Part shown: piece by piece, positions 1 through 5,346 of the stretch
Layout: every line of letters begins with the position of its first letter
Numbering within the stretch: the first letter of the stretch is position 1
The notes under the pieces: model-generated
Told to the model about the DNA's origin: nothing
What the model saw: the letters and a program-made list of their open reading frames with translations, nothing else
The model's database searches: none
Position numbers and translations under genes: made by a program
Assembly: GCA_028873275.1 (NCBI GenBank)
Contig: JAGWLJ010000120.1
Location: 1 to 5,346, forward strand
Direction of reading: 5' to 3'
Origin: Pseudomonadota bacterium
GTDB taxonomy: Bacteria; Pseudomonadota; Alphaproteobacteria; Rickettsiales; SXRF01
Length of the DNA: 5,346 nucleotides

Positions 1-2
1 GT

Positions 3-10
3 AAAGGAGA
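3..10 (+). promoter_or_regulatory. Ribosome binding site of the 192-residue orphan gene
   Basis: A purine-rich AAAGGAGA stretch matches the anti-Shine-Dalgarno consensus and ends 10 bases before the GTG at 21. It is the main reason to accept that GTG, because no stop codon precedes it in frame inside the window and the reading frame could otherwise continue off the left edge. The spacing is slightly long. Confidence 0.6.
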
Positions 11-20
11 GACTCCCGAG

Positions 21-599
21 GTGGGTTTTTATTTTCGCCTGAATAAGGGGCGGCTTTGCAATCACTTCAATACGCAAGAAGATGCGGTCAAGGCACTGCT
101 GGATGTGGTGGTGGAGCATACCAATGCGGATATCGAAGGGCCTGTTCCTTATGATTGCTGGAGCAATGACGAAAATAACACATTGTCGATTGCATTTGAT
201 TTTCCCGCCAGACATCAGCTCGCTCTTGCGACAGCATTCAATAAAATAAAGGACAGGCAGGAAAAAGAGAAATCGCGAGAATCATTTCTGGATCAGCTGA
301 TGCATAAAATCGAAGAAGATTTCCAGCGGTCTGCCATAAATACGCAAGGCAATAACGAACAGATCGCCGTAGCAATGAGCGACGCATATTTAGCGGCGAG
401 GGATTTATTTGAGCAGATGAGCGGCAGTAATAACGAGCCGGCTGTTTCGCAAGCAAAGCGGAATCTGGCGAGTGCTGTTACAGGATTAAGAAAAACCATC
501 GGGCAGGAGGAAAAGCCCGGTCAGGACCTGCTATACATGCAGGAAATCGAAAAAATGTTCGACCGGGCCGTTCATCCCGAAGCCAGGGGAAGAAGCTGA
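21..599 (+). CDS. Hypothetical protein, 192 residues, AT-rich, no recognised family
   Basis: I do not recognise this protein. It starts at GTG, supported by a good ribosome binding site, and ends at TGA. No signal peptide or membrane segment is visible, so it is probably cytoplasmic. The first ~75 residues are mixed and globular-looking, with aromatic residues (FYFRLNKG near the start, YDCW around 44-47). Residues ~75-110 are highly charged and helical (KIKDRQEKEKSRESF), possibly a short coiled coil. The region ~115-160 is Ala/Gln/Asn-rich and helical. The C-terminus is basic. Base composition stands apart from the operon: hand-counted 60-base lines gave 38-50% GC against 62-73% in the minus-strand genes, which suggests separate ancestry or recent transfer. 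It converges on aas and shares no promoter with it. A start further left, outside the window, cannot be excluded. Confidence 0.7.
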   Translation: MGFYFRLNKGRLCNHFNTQEDAVKALLDVVVEHTNADIEGPVPYDCWSNDENNTLSIAFDFPARHQLALATAFNKIKDRQEKEKSRESFLDQLMHKIEEDFQRSAINTQGNNEQIAVAMSDAYLAARDLFEQMSGSNNEPAVSQAKRNLASAVTGLRKTIGQEEKPGQDLLYMQEIEKMFDRAVHPEARGRS

Positions 600-680
600 T
601 CAGGATCTGGGTTCGCCCGTGCAGGCGGCAACTCTTCCGCCCAGCGCCACATAATTAATCTTCCCGTTTCGGCTATAATT
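600..680 (-). pseudogene. Diverged second copy of the aas 3' end (catalytic-lysine tail)
   Basis: Read on the minus strand from 680 to the TGA at 602-600, this stretch encodes RNGKINYVALGGRVAA followed by a short tail ending EPRS. The true end of aas reads GNGKIDYVQLASRVSAE. The catalytic-lysine motif NGKI, the following Tyr-Val, the Leu and the Arg-Val all line up without gaps. At DNA level 631-670 matches 793-832 at 32 of 40 positions, and the last 22 of these match at 21. The offset is 162 bases, exactly 54 codons, and the fragment is in the same frame as aas. The frame is open from just after the aas TAA (782-780) to this TGA. It lacks a start codon and ribosome binding site of its own, so it is read as a leftover gene end rather than a working gene. 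It could be the older aas terminus displaced by the repeat, or the last piece of a lost tandem paralogue. Confidence 0.7.
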
Positions 681-773
681 CCTTCCCCCCGTAGGGGGAG
701 GGTTAGGGTGGGGGCGTATTTGACTCCGCGCCCAATTATGTCCCCCTCCCGGCCTCCCCCTACGGGGGGGAGG
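681..773. repeat. C/G-rich palindromic intergenic repeat (REP-like)
   Basis: Two arms, 681-701 and 753-773, are reverse complements at 20 of 21 positions. Each arm is itself a small palindrome around CCTCCCCCTACGGGGGG. Between them, GGGCG (712-716) can pair with CGCCC (729-733), leaving a 12-base loop, so the whole unit can fold into a branched hairpin. The minus strand of the left half reads CGCCCCCACCCTAACCCTC, which resembles the dispersed palindromic repeats common between genes in many proteobacteria. No T-run follows on either strand, so it is not a canonical intrinsic terminator, though a structure this strong between convergent genes could still slow transcription or protect mRNA 3' ends. 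It sits exactly between the two copies of the aas tail. Confidence 0.75.
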
Positions 774-779
774 AGCAGA

Positions 780-2930
780 TTATTCTGCACTTACTCTGCT
801 TGCTAGCTGCACATAATCAATCTTCCCGTTTCCCAGCCTCGGGATGCTTTCCATAAAGATGACATGCCTTGGCAGGCAGAGGTCGCTTAGGCCCTTGGCG
901 CGGGCGCGGTGGACAAGGCGGTCGCGGGTGAGGTCAGGGGATTCGGTGAAGAGGATGATGTGCTCGCCCTTGCGCTCATCGGGCGCGGCGACGGCGGCGT
1001 GGCAGATGTCGGGCAGCGCGTCAAAGGCCAGTTCCTCGACGGCGAGCAGGGACACCATCTCACCGCCGATCTTGGCGAAGCGCTTGGCGCGGCCCTGGAT
1101 GCTGATGAAATCCTCGGCATCGATATCGACGATGTCGCCGGTGTCGTACCATTCGCCCTGCCTCTGAATAATGCCGGGCTGGTCGGCTTTGAGATACCCC
1201 AACATGACATTAGGGCCTTTGACGAACAGCCGCCCGCCATGCGGCAGGCCTTCAACTTTCTCCAGCCTGCATTCGATGGCGGGGAAAGCGCGGCCGACCG
1301 TGCCAGGCTTGTGCTCCATCGGCGTGTTGCAGGAGATGACCGGGCTGGTTTCGGTGACGCCGTAGCCTTCCATGATGGAAACGCCGAATCTGTCGCAGTA
1401 GAGGCGGCGCGTCGATTCCCGGAGCTTCTCCGCGCCCGCCACGGCCAGGCGGATATTCCAGAAATCATACTCATGGGCGTAATGGGCGTAACCGTTATAG
1501 AACGTGTCGGTGCCGAGCATGATGGTGGCGTCGGTATCGTACATCAGGTCGGGGATGATGCGGTAATGTAGCGGGCTGGGATACAGGAAGGTTTTGACGC
1601 CCGCCACCAGCGGCAGCAGCATCCCCACCGTCAGGCCGAAGGAATGGAACACCGGCAGGGCGTTGAACAGGATGTCGGCGGGCATGAGATCGAGCCGTGA
1701 GCGGGCCTGGGCGATGTTGGCAAGAATATTGGCGTGCGACAGCGCCACCCCCTTGGGCGTGCCTTCCGAGCCGGAGGTGTAGAGAATCACCGCCGGATCA
1801 TCCGGTTTGGTGCGCGCAAGAAGGCCCTGCAATTCCTCCCGCACGAACAGGGCGCGCCAGAGCCCGCGCAGCTTGTCAATCAGGCCGATCTGCGCGCGGA
1901 TGTCCTCCAGCCAGACGATCTCGCATTCCTCGCGCAGCGCCATAATCACCGGCTCGAGCTTGGCTTTCTCCACGAACAGGCGCGAGGTGATGACCGTTTT
2001 TACAGTGGCGATGCGGCAGGCGTGGAGAATATTGGCGGTACCGGCGGAGAAGTTGAGCATGCAGGGAATCCTGTCCAGCAGGTGCAGGCTGACAAAGCTC
2101 ACCAGCGCGGCAAGGCCACTAGGCAACATTATACCTATAAACGCGTCATTCTCGGGCTTGATCTGGCGCTGTGCGCCGTTCAAGGATGACAGTTTACTGG
2201 AAAGTATAAATGCCCTTGTGAACAACTGCCGATAATTCATCGGCACCCGCGTAATATCCTCGGCGATGATGTGTTTGCCTCCATGCCAGCGTGCTGCCTC
2301 CAGCACCGCACCCAGCAGGGAGCGGCGGCAATCAGTGGCATCGAAGGCGGCTTTGGTCATCAGGTCGTAGATGGCGCGGGTGGGCACTTTTTGTCCCTCG
2401 GGAAAGCGCACCGGCGGCAGGAAGGTGATACGGACTTTGGGAAACCAGCGTGGCTTAAGCTTGCGGCCCAGGCGGGAGACTTTGGAATATTCCGCGCCGT
2501 CGATGCGAACCGGCAGCACCGTCGCGCCGGTTTTTTCGATCAGCAGCGAGGTGCCTTCGTACATCTTCATGATGCCGCCGCTGGTGGTGATGCGCCCCTC
2601 GGGGAACAGCACGACTTTCGCGCCCTGCCGCAGATCATGGATCAGCCGCTTCATGGAGAGCGCCTTGGAGGGATCGAGGCGGTAGAGCGTCACCAGCCGG
2701 TCCAGCCAGCGGAAATACCATTTGTCGGCCTGGAAAACATTGATGGCGTAGGCCGGCTTTTCCGGCAGGAAGGTGCCGAGCAGCGGGGGGTCGAGATAGG
2801 ACTGGTGGTTGGCGAGAATCAGCACGCGTCTTCCCGCCGCATGGTAATGCTCCAGCCCGCGCACCTCCACGCGGAAGCACAGCCTGAACAGCGTCGTCAG
2901 GACAGTCCTAAGCAGAGGCTCGGCGCGCAT
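780..2930 (-). CDS. aas: Bifunctional acyl-ACP synthetase / 2-acyl-lysophospholipid acyltransferase
   Basis: Aas re-acylates lysophospholipids at the inner membrane: an AMP-forming domain loads a fatty acid onto bound ACP, and a PlsC-type domain transfers it to the lysolipid, 2-acyl-glycerophosphoethanolamine in E. coli. The 716 residues match the ~719 of E. coli Aas. The acyltransferase domain (~1-200) shows the HX4D motif at His42-Asp47 (NHQSYLD), FPEGRI at 109-114 and TVLPVRI at 137-143. The adenylating domain (~225-716) shows the ATP loop YTSGSEGTPKG at 384-394, GYGVTETSP at 522-530, YDTGD at 595-599, the hinge GRAKRFAKIGGE at 613-624, and NGK with the expected catalytic Lys703. All key residues are present, so it should be active. 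The ATG start overlaps the end of lplT by 23 bases and has no clear Shine-Dalgarno sequence, which favours coupled translation. A diverged copy of its last ~17 codons lies downstream. Confidence 0.96.
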   Translation of the reverse strand: MRAEPLLRTVLTTLFRLCFRVEVRGLEHYHAAGRRVLILANHQSYLDPPLLGTFLPEKPAYAINVFQADKWYFRWLDRLVTLYRLDPSKALSMKRLIHDLRQGAKVVLFPEGRITTSGGIMKMYEGTSLLIEKTGATVLPVRIDGAEYSKVSRLGRKLKPRWFPKVRITFLPPVRFPEGQKVPTRAIYDLMTKAAFDATDCRRSLLGAVLEAARWHGGKHIIAEDITRVPMNYRQLFTRAFILSSKLSSLNGAQRQIKPENDAFIGIMLPSGLAALVSFVSLHLLDRIPCMLNFSAGTANILHACRIATVKTVITSRLFVEKAKLEPVIMALREECEIVWLEDIRAQIGLIDKLRGLWRALFVREELQGLLARTKPDDPAVILYTSGSEGTPKGVALSHANILANIAQARSRLDLMPADILFNALPVFHSFGLTVGMLLPLVAGVKTFLYPSPLHYRIIPDLMYDTDATIMLGTDTFYNGYAHYAHEYDFWNIRLAVAGAEKLRESTRRLYCDRFGVSIMEGYGVTETSPVISCNTPMEHKPGTVGRAFPAIECRLEKVEGLPHGGRLFVKGPNVMLGYLKADQPGIIQRQGEWYDTGDIVDIDAEDFISIQGRAKRFAKIGGEMVSLLAVEELAFDALPDICHAAVAAPDERKGEHIILFTESPDLTRDRLVHRARAKGLSDLCLPRHVIFMESIPRLGNGKIDYVQLASRVSAE
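793..832 (-). repeat. Direct-repeat partner of the downstream aas tail copy
   Basis: This functional copy lies inside aas and encodes the catalytic-lysine motif through the Arg-Val near the C-terminus. It matches 631-670 at 32 of 40 bases in the same orientation. The match stops abruptly on the aas-internal side after 832. On the other side it fades with codon-like substitutions. Confidence 0.7.
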
Positions 2931-4206
2931 AATACACCACGATGAGGTTCAGGGTGGCCACCAGCAGGAACAGGTCGGTGATGCGGACGCCCAGCGACAG
3001 CAGCAGCGCCGCGATCAGCGCCGCCACGGTGGTGAAGGTGGCGTCGCTCAGGTTGCTGGCGGCCATGACGCGCGAGCGGTATTCGGACGGGGTATGCGCC
3101 TGCAAAACGGCGTAGAGCGGCACCATGTAAATCCCGCCGCTGACCGCCACCATCAGCATGCAGCCCAGCACCAGCCAGTGCTGCGGCACGGCCAGGAAAC
3201 CGGCAATATCGAGCATGGTTTTGGCCGGCGGCGGCGTGGTGAACACCATGAGATAGGTGAACATGGAAACGCCCCAGACGGCGAGCGGCGTCAGCTTGAG
3301 CGAGATTTCTCCCTTGAGCAGCGTGTCGCACAGCAGCGAGCCAGCGGCGATGCCGATGGAAAATACGGTCAGGAACAGGATGTATACCTCGTTGTTGGCG
3401 TGGATGACACCCTGTGCGTAATTGGCGAACTGCGACATGAACACCCAGCCCACCAGCAGGTACCATGACAGGCCGAAGATCGAGAACAGCACTTTCCTGT
3501 CGCGCCAGGCGAAGGCGATCATCTCACGCGTGCCCCGGATCAGGTTAAAATTGATCTTCGTCTCCGGATGGGCGATGCGCGAGGAGGGAATAAATAGGCT
3601 GGCGAACCAGCCGGCCAGCGCGATGCCCAGCGCCGTCGTGCCGATGACGTTGCCCGGGTAGACCACGAGCAGTCCGCCGGCGATCAGCCCGCACAGCACG
3701 GCCAGGTAGCTGCCGCCGGCCATGAAGCCGTTGCCGGCCAGCAGCTCCCGGTTGTGCAGATGGTCAGGCAGGATGCTGAACTTGATCGGACTGTAAAACG
3801 TGGTGTGTGTGCCGCTGATGAACAGCAGCCCCATCAGCATGAGGATATTGTGGTGCTGGAAGCCGAACCAGGCGCAGGCCATGATGAAAAGCTCGGCCAC
3901 CTTGGTCAGCCGCACCAGCAGGGATTTCTCATATTTGTCGGCCAGCGAGCCGGAGATCGAGGAGAAAATCAGCAGCGGCATGACCAGCAGCGCCGAGCAA
4001 ATGGTGACCAGAATCTCCGGTCGGGCGGGCAGCGCAATGCCGTGGCTGGGCGCATAGGCGATCATCACGATCAGTCCGGAGCGCAGGAGATTATCGTTGA
4101 ACGCGCCGAGGAAGGTGGCCAGGAAAATCGGCAGGAAGCGGCGCTTCAGGAACAGGCTGTATTTGAGATGCGGAAGCGCCAGCGCTTCGAGTTCCATGTC
4201 TACCAT
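2908..4206 (-). CDS. lplT: LplT-like lysophospholipid transporter (MFS)
   Basis: This is a major facilitator superfamily carrier of the LplT type, which in E. coli flips lysophospholipids into the inner leaflet for Aas. From the chosen start it has 432 residues, with many hydrophobic stretches consistent with about 12 membrane helices. Family signs are GAFNDN at 34-39 in the first helix, the loop GSLADKYEK at 86-94 (MFS motif A type), TFYSPIKFSILP at 136-147, and GGIYMVPLYAVLQ at 357-369. The frame is open back to an ATG at 4338, but those 44 extra residues are Arg/Ser/Pro-rich, overlap the amidase end and look like a shadow reading. The ATG at 4206 lies 7 bases after the amidase stop; ATG 4197 is an alternative. 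Neither has a strong ribosome binding site, so translation probably depends on coupling. It overlaps aas by 23 bases. Pairing with aas makes the LplT assignment much stronger than sequence alone; the exact lipid moved is inferred. Confidence 0.87.
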   Translation of the reverse strand: MVDMELEALALPHLKYSLFLKRRFLPIFLATFLGAFNDNLLRSGLIVMIAYAPSHGIALPARPEILVTICSALLVMPLLIFSSISGSLADKYEKSLLVRLTKVAELFIMACAWFGFQHHNILMLMGLLFISGTHTTFYSPIKFSILPDHLHNRELLAGNGFMAGGSYLAVLCGLIAGGLLVVYPGNVIGTTALGIALAGWFASLFIPSSRIAHPETKINFNLIRGTREMIAFAWRDRKVLFSIFGLSWYLLVGWVFMSQFANYAQGVIHANNEVYILFLTVFSIGIAAGSLLCDTLLKGEISLKLTPLAVWGVSMFTYLMVFTTPPPAKTMLDIAGFLAVPQHWLVLGCMLMVAVSGGIYMVPLYAVLQAHTPSEYRSRVMAASNLSDATFTTVAALIAALLLSLGVRITDLFLLVATLNLIVVYYARRASA

Positions 4207-4213
4207 AGGCGCA

Positions 4214-5317
4214 TCATACCCATTCGATTTCCATCGCGGAGGGCTTGGCGCCCGCGCCGGGCTGCTCTTTGACCGGAAGCGGCTCCGGCGGCAGGCCGGG
4301 CAGGCGGAAAATATCGGTGACCGGCGAGACTCCTTCAAATCCCTGCGCCATCAGCCGGCCGGTGGCGGCGTTGGCGACGACGGCCAGGCGCGTGCGCGCA
4401 TTGATGATCGGTCCCTGCAGCCAGCTGAAATCCGGCGTTTCCAGGTCGTAGCCGAAAATGGCGTGGCCCTGCCGCCAGCGGCCCGGGCTGTCGATCTCGC
4501 GGGAGCGCCAGCGCTGGCCGTCGTTAAGCATCGGGCTGCCGAAATGATTGGCGGCGCAGACCTGCTGGCCGGCGGCCAGCTCCAGTATGGCCGACTGGGT
4601 TTCCGTCCTCTCGATCAGGCAACCCTGGCCGGGCTTCAGCCCCGCCAGCACGAAGATGGCCGGCATGGCCAGCGGCGTTGAAGCGAGGAGCTGGCGCGCC
4701 TCTTCGTATCCGGCGCTGCGCTCGAAGGCCAGCCGCAGCAGGTGCGACGGTGGCAGGCCGTTCTGCCGCTTCGCCAGCAGCCGGTTGCTGAGCCAGTCCC
4801 CGGCATAGGTAATGCCGTGCCGGCGCATCGGGGCCTGATTGATGGCGGCCGAGAAGCGACCCGGCGCCATGCCGGTATATACCCCCGCCACGCCCGGCCA
4901 GGTGAGGTTATAGAATTCGCCCGCCGTGCCCGATTGCAGGGTGACGACCACATCCCGCCCCAGCTGCGGAAACGGCCAGTCCAGCACGCGCAGCAGCGAG
5001 ACGTTCTCGCCGGTGCGGTAGGCGCCGCTGGTGCAGCCCCATTCGTAGCACAGGTTCAGCGCATAAATGCCGGGAGTTTCCAGAATTTCGGCGAAGGACT
5101 CGATCTCATAAAGGAAAGGGTTTCGCGTGCGCTTCAGCCAGCGGTGCGAGGCGCGGTCGGCAAATGGCAGCGCCAGCGCCGCCGCCGCATCGGAGAAAAT
5201 GCCCAAGGTACGCCGCGCCGCCTTCACGAGCGCCTGCGCCCGGTCCGGGTAAGCGCGCAACAGGTCGATCGGCGTCTTGCCGCGCAGGTCGATATGGGGA
5301 ATCTGGGCTTTGAGCAT
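4214..5317 (-). CDS. Acid ceramidase / NAAA-like Ntn hydrolase (C45-type amidase)
   Basis: The 367-residue protein resembles the acid ceramidase / N-acylethanolamine acid amidase group of N-terminal-nucleophile hydrolases, which hydrolyse fatty acyl amides after self-cleavage exposes a Cys. The likely nucleophile is Cys95 in YEWGCTSG, followed by Arg110 and Asp113 in LLRVLDWPF, close to the Cys-Arg-Asp spacing of acid ceramidase. The stretch GVYTGMAPGRFSAAIN (145-160) closely resembles the GVLTGxKPGxFS segment of that family. Asn257 in CAANHF and an Arg among 269, 271 and 273 fit the remaining oxyanion and active-site positions. Residues 1-94 would be the propeptide. I see no signal peptide, so it is probably cytoplasmic, unlike the lysosomal animal enzymes. 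The C-terminus is Pro-rich. The ATG start has a weak AGGA just upstream; the frame is open to the window edge, so a further upstream start is possible. It heads the operon with lplT and aas. The substrate is unknown: ceramide, N-acyl-phospholipid, ornithine lipid or acyl-homoserine-lactone-like amides are all possible. Confidence 0.75.
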   Translation of the reverse strand: MLKAQIPHIDLRGKTPIDLLRAYPDRAQALVKAARRTLGIFSDAAAALALPFADRASHRWLKRTRNPFLYEIESFAEILETPGIYALNLCYEWGCTSGAYRTGENVSLLRVLDWPFPQLGRDVVVTLQSGTAGEFYNLTWPGVAGVYTGMAPGRFSAAINQAPMRRHGITYAGDWLSNRLLAKRQNGLPPSHLLRLAFERSAGYEEARQLLASTPLAMPAIFVLAGLKPGQGCLIERTETQSAILELAAGQQVCAANHFGSPMLNDGQRWRSREIDSPGRWRQGHAIFGYDLETPDFSWLQGPIINARTRLAVVANAATGRLMAQGFEGVSPVTDIFRLPGLPPEPLPVKEQPGAGAKPSAMEIEWV

Positions 5318-5320
5318 TCG

Positions 5321-5324
5321 TCCT
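5321..5324 (-). promoter_or_regulatory. Weak ribosome binding site of the amidase gene
   Basis: On the minus strand an AGGA lies 3 bases before the ATG at 5317. The spacing is shorter than ideal, so support for this start is moderate. It is helped by the IPHIDLRG stretch right after the start, which looks like a genuine N-terminus. Only 29 bases upstream are visible, too few to judge a promoter. Confidence 0.4.
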
Positions 5325-5346
5325 GTTGAGTTCTTTGTGACTTCTA

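Larger units (their letters stand above)
780..5317 (-). other. Probable operon: amidase, lplT, aas
   Basis: Three same-strand genes are packed with a 7-base gap and then a 23-base overlap, and no terminator-like hairpin lies between them. The internal genes lack clear ribosome binding sites, consistent with translational coupling along one message. The message would run into the palindromic repeat at 773-681, which may form its 3' boundary. The promoter lies outside the window to the right. Confidence 0.8.

Noticed and set aside
681..773. Classical bidirectional intrinsic terminator.
   Set aside because: The hairpin is strong, but no run of T follows on either strand, so only a general role as a transcript boundary can be suggested.
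572..790. 72-codon minus-strand frame through the intergenic repeat (LTLPLRGEG-type reading).
   Set aside because: This is the translation commonly seen when such dispersed palindromic repeats are called as genes; no start context or conserved protein supports it.
909..1571. 220-codon open frame on the plus strand inside aas.
   Set aside because: It is antisense to a strongly conserved region of aas. GC-rich genes often leave long open antisense frames; no ribosome binding site or recognisable domain was seen.
2905..2933. Programmed +1 frameshift joining lplT to aas.
   Set aside because: The frames differ by one base at the TAG, but no convincing slippery codon or stimulatory signal is visible, and each gene has a plausible full-length product alone.
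2271..2945. 224-codon open frame on the plus strand opposite the acyltransferase domain.
   Set aside because: Antisense shadow of the conserved PlsC region, with His/Gln/Gly-rich composition and no domain signs.
3754..4272. 172-codon plus-strand frame, rich in Gln, Glu and His, opposite the first half of lplT.
   Set aside because: Hydrophobic helices on one strand read as polar Gln/Glu/His-rich sequence on the other, which explains the composition without a gene.
4207..4338. Longer start for the lplT gene at the ATG at 4338, adding 44 residues.
   Set aside because: The added stretch is Arg/Ser/Pro-rich, unlike an MFS N-terminus, and overlaps the amidase coding end entirely. The ATG at 4206 gives a normal LplT-like length.

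Overview
The window looks like part of a Gram-negative proteobacterial chromosome. An alphaproteobacterium is plausible but not proven. The clue to lineage is the lplT-aas pair, a proteobacterial phospholipid-repair module. The minus-strand genes are GC-rich (two 60-base lines counted by hand gave 62% and 73%). A C-rich palindromic intergenic repeat resembles those scattered through many proteobacterial genomes. No RNA gene, insertion sequence, CRISPR array or phage gene was seen.

Layout, left to right. Positions 21-599 (+) hold a 192-residue, AT-richer orphan gene with no recognised family. It converges on a minus-strand operon. The 180-base gap between them (600-779) is not empty. It holds a roughly 93-base palindromic repeat (681-773) and, beyond it, a second diverged copy of the 3' end of aas (600-680), which lies in the same reading frame as aas.

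The minus-strand operon runs from 5317 down to 780 in the order Ntn-type amidase (4214-5317), lplT-like transporter (2908-4206), aas (780-2930). The spacing is tight: a 7-base gap between amidase and lplT, and a 23-base overlap between lplT and aas. Cotranscription is therefore very likely and translational coupling plausible.

How the genes may work together. LplT-type carriers move lysophospholipids across the inner membrane, and Aas re-acylates them using a fatty acid activated as acyl-ACP. The third member is a homologue of acid ceramidase / N-acylethanolamine acid amidase (peptidase family C45-like), which cleaves fatty acyl amides. Its presence suggests a wider lipid salvage unit, in which an amide-linked acyl chain is released and can be reused by Aas. 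That link is inference from gene order; the individual family assignments rest on visible motifs.

The two points most worth a second look are the duplicated aas tail around the palindromic repeat, and the amidase-lplT-aas cassette.
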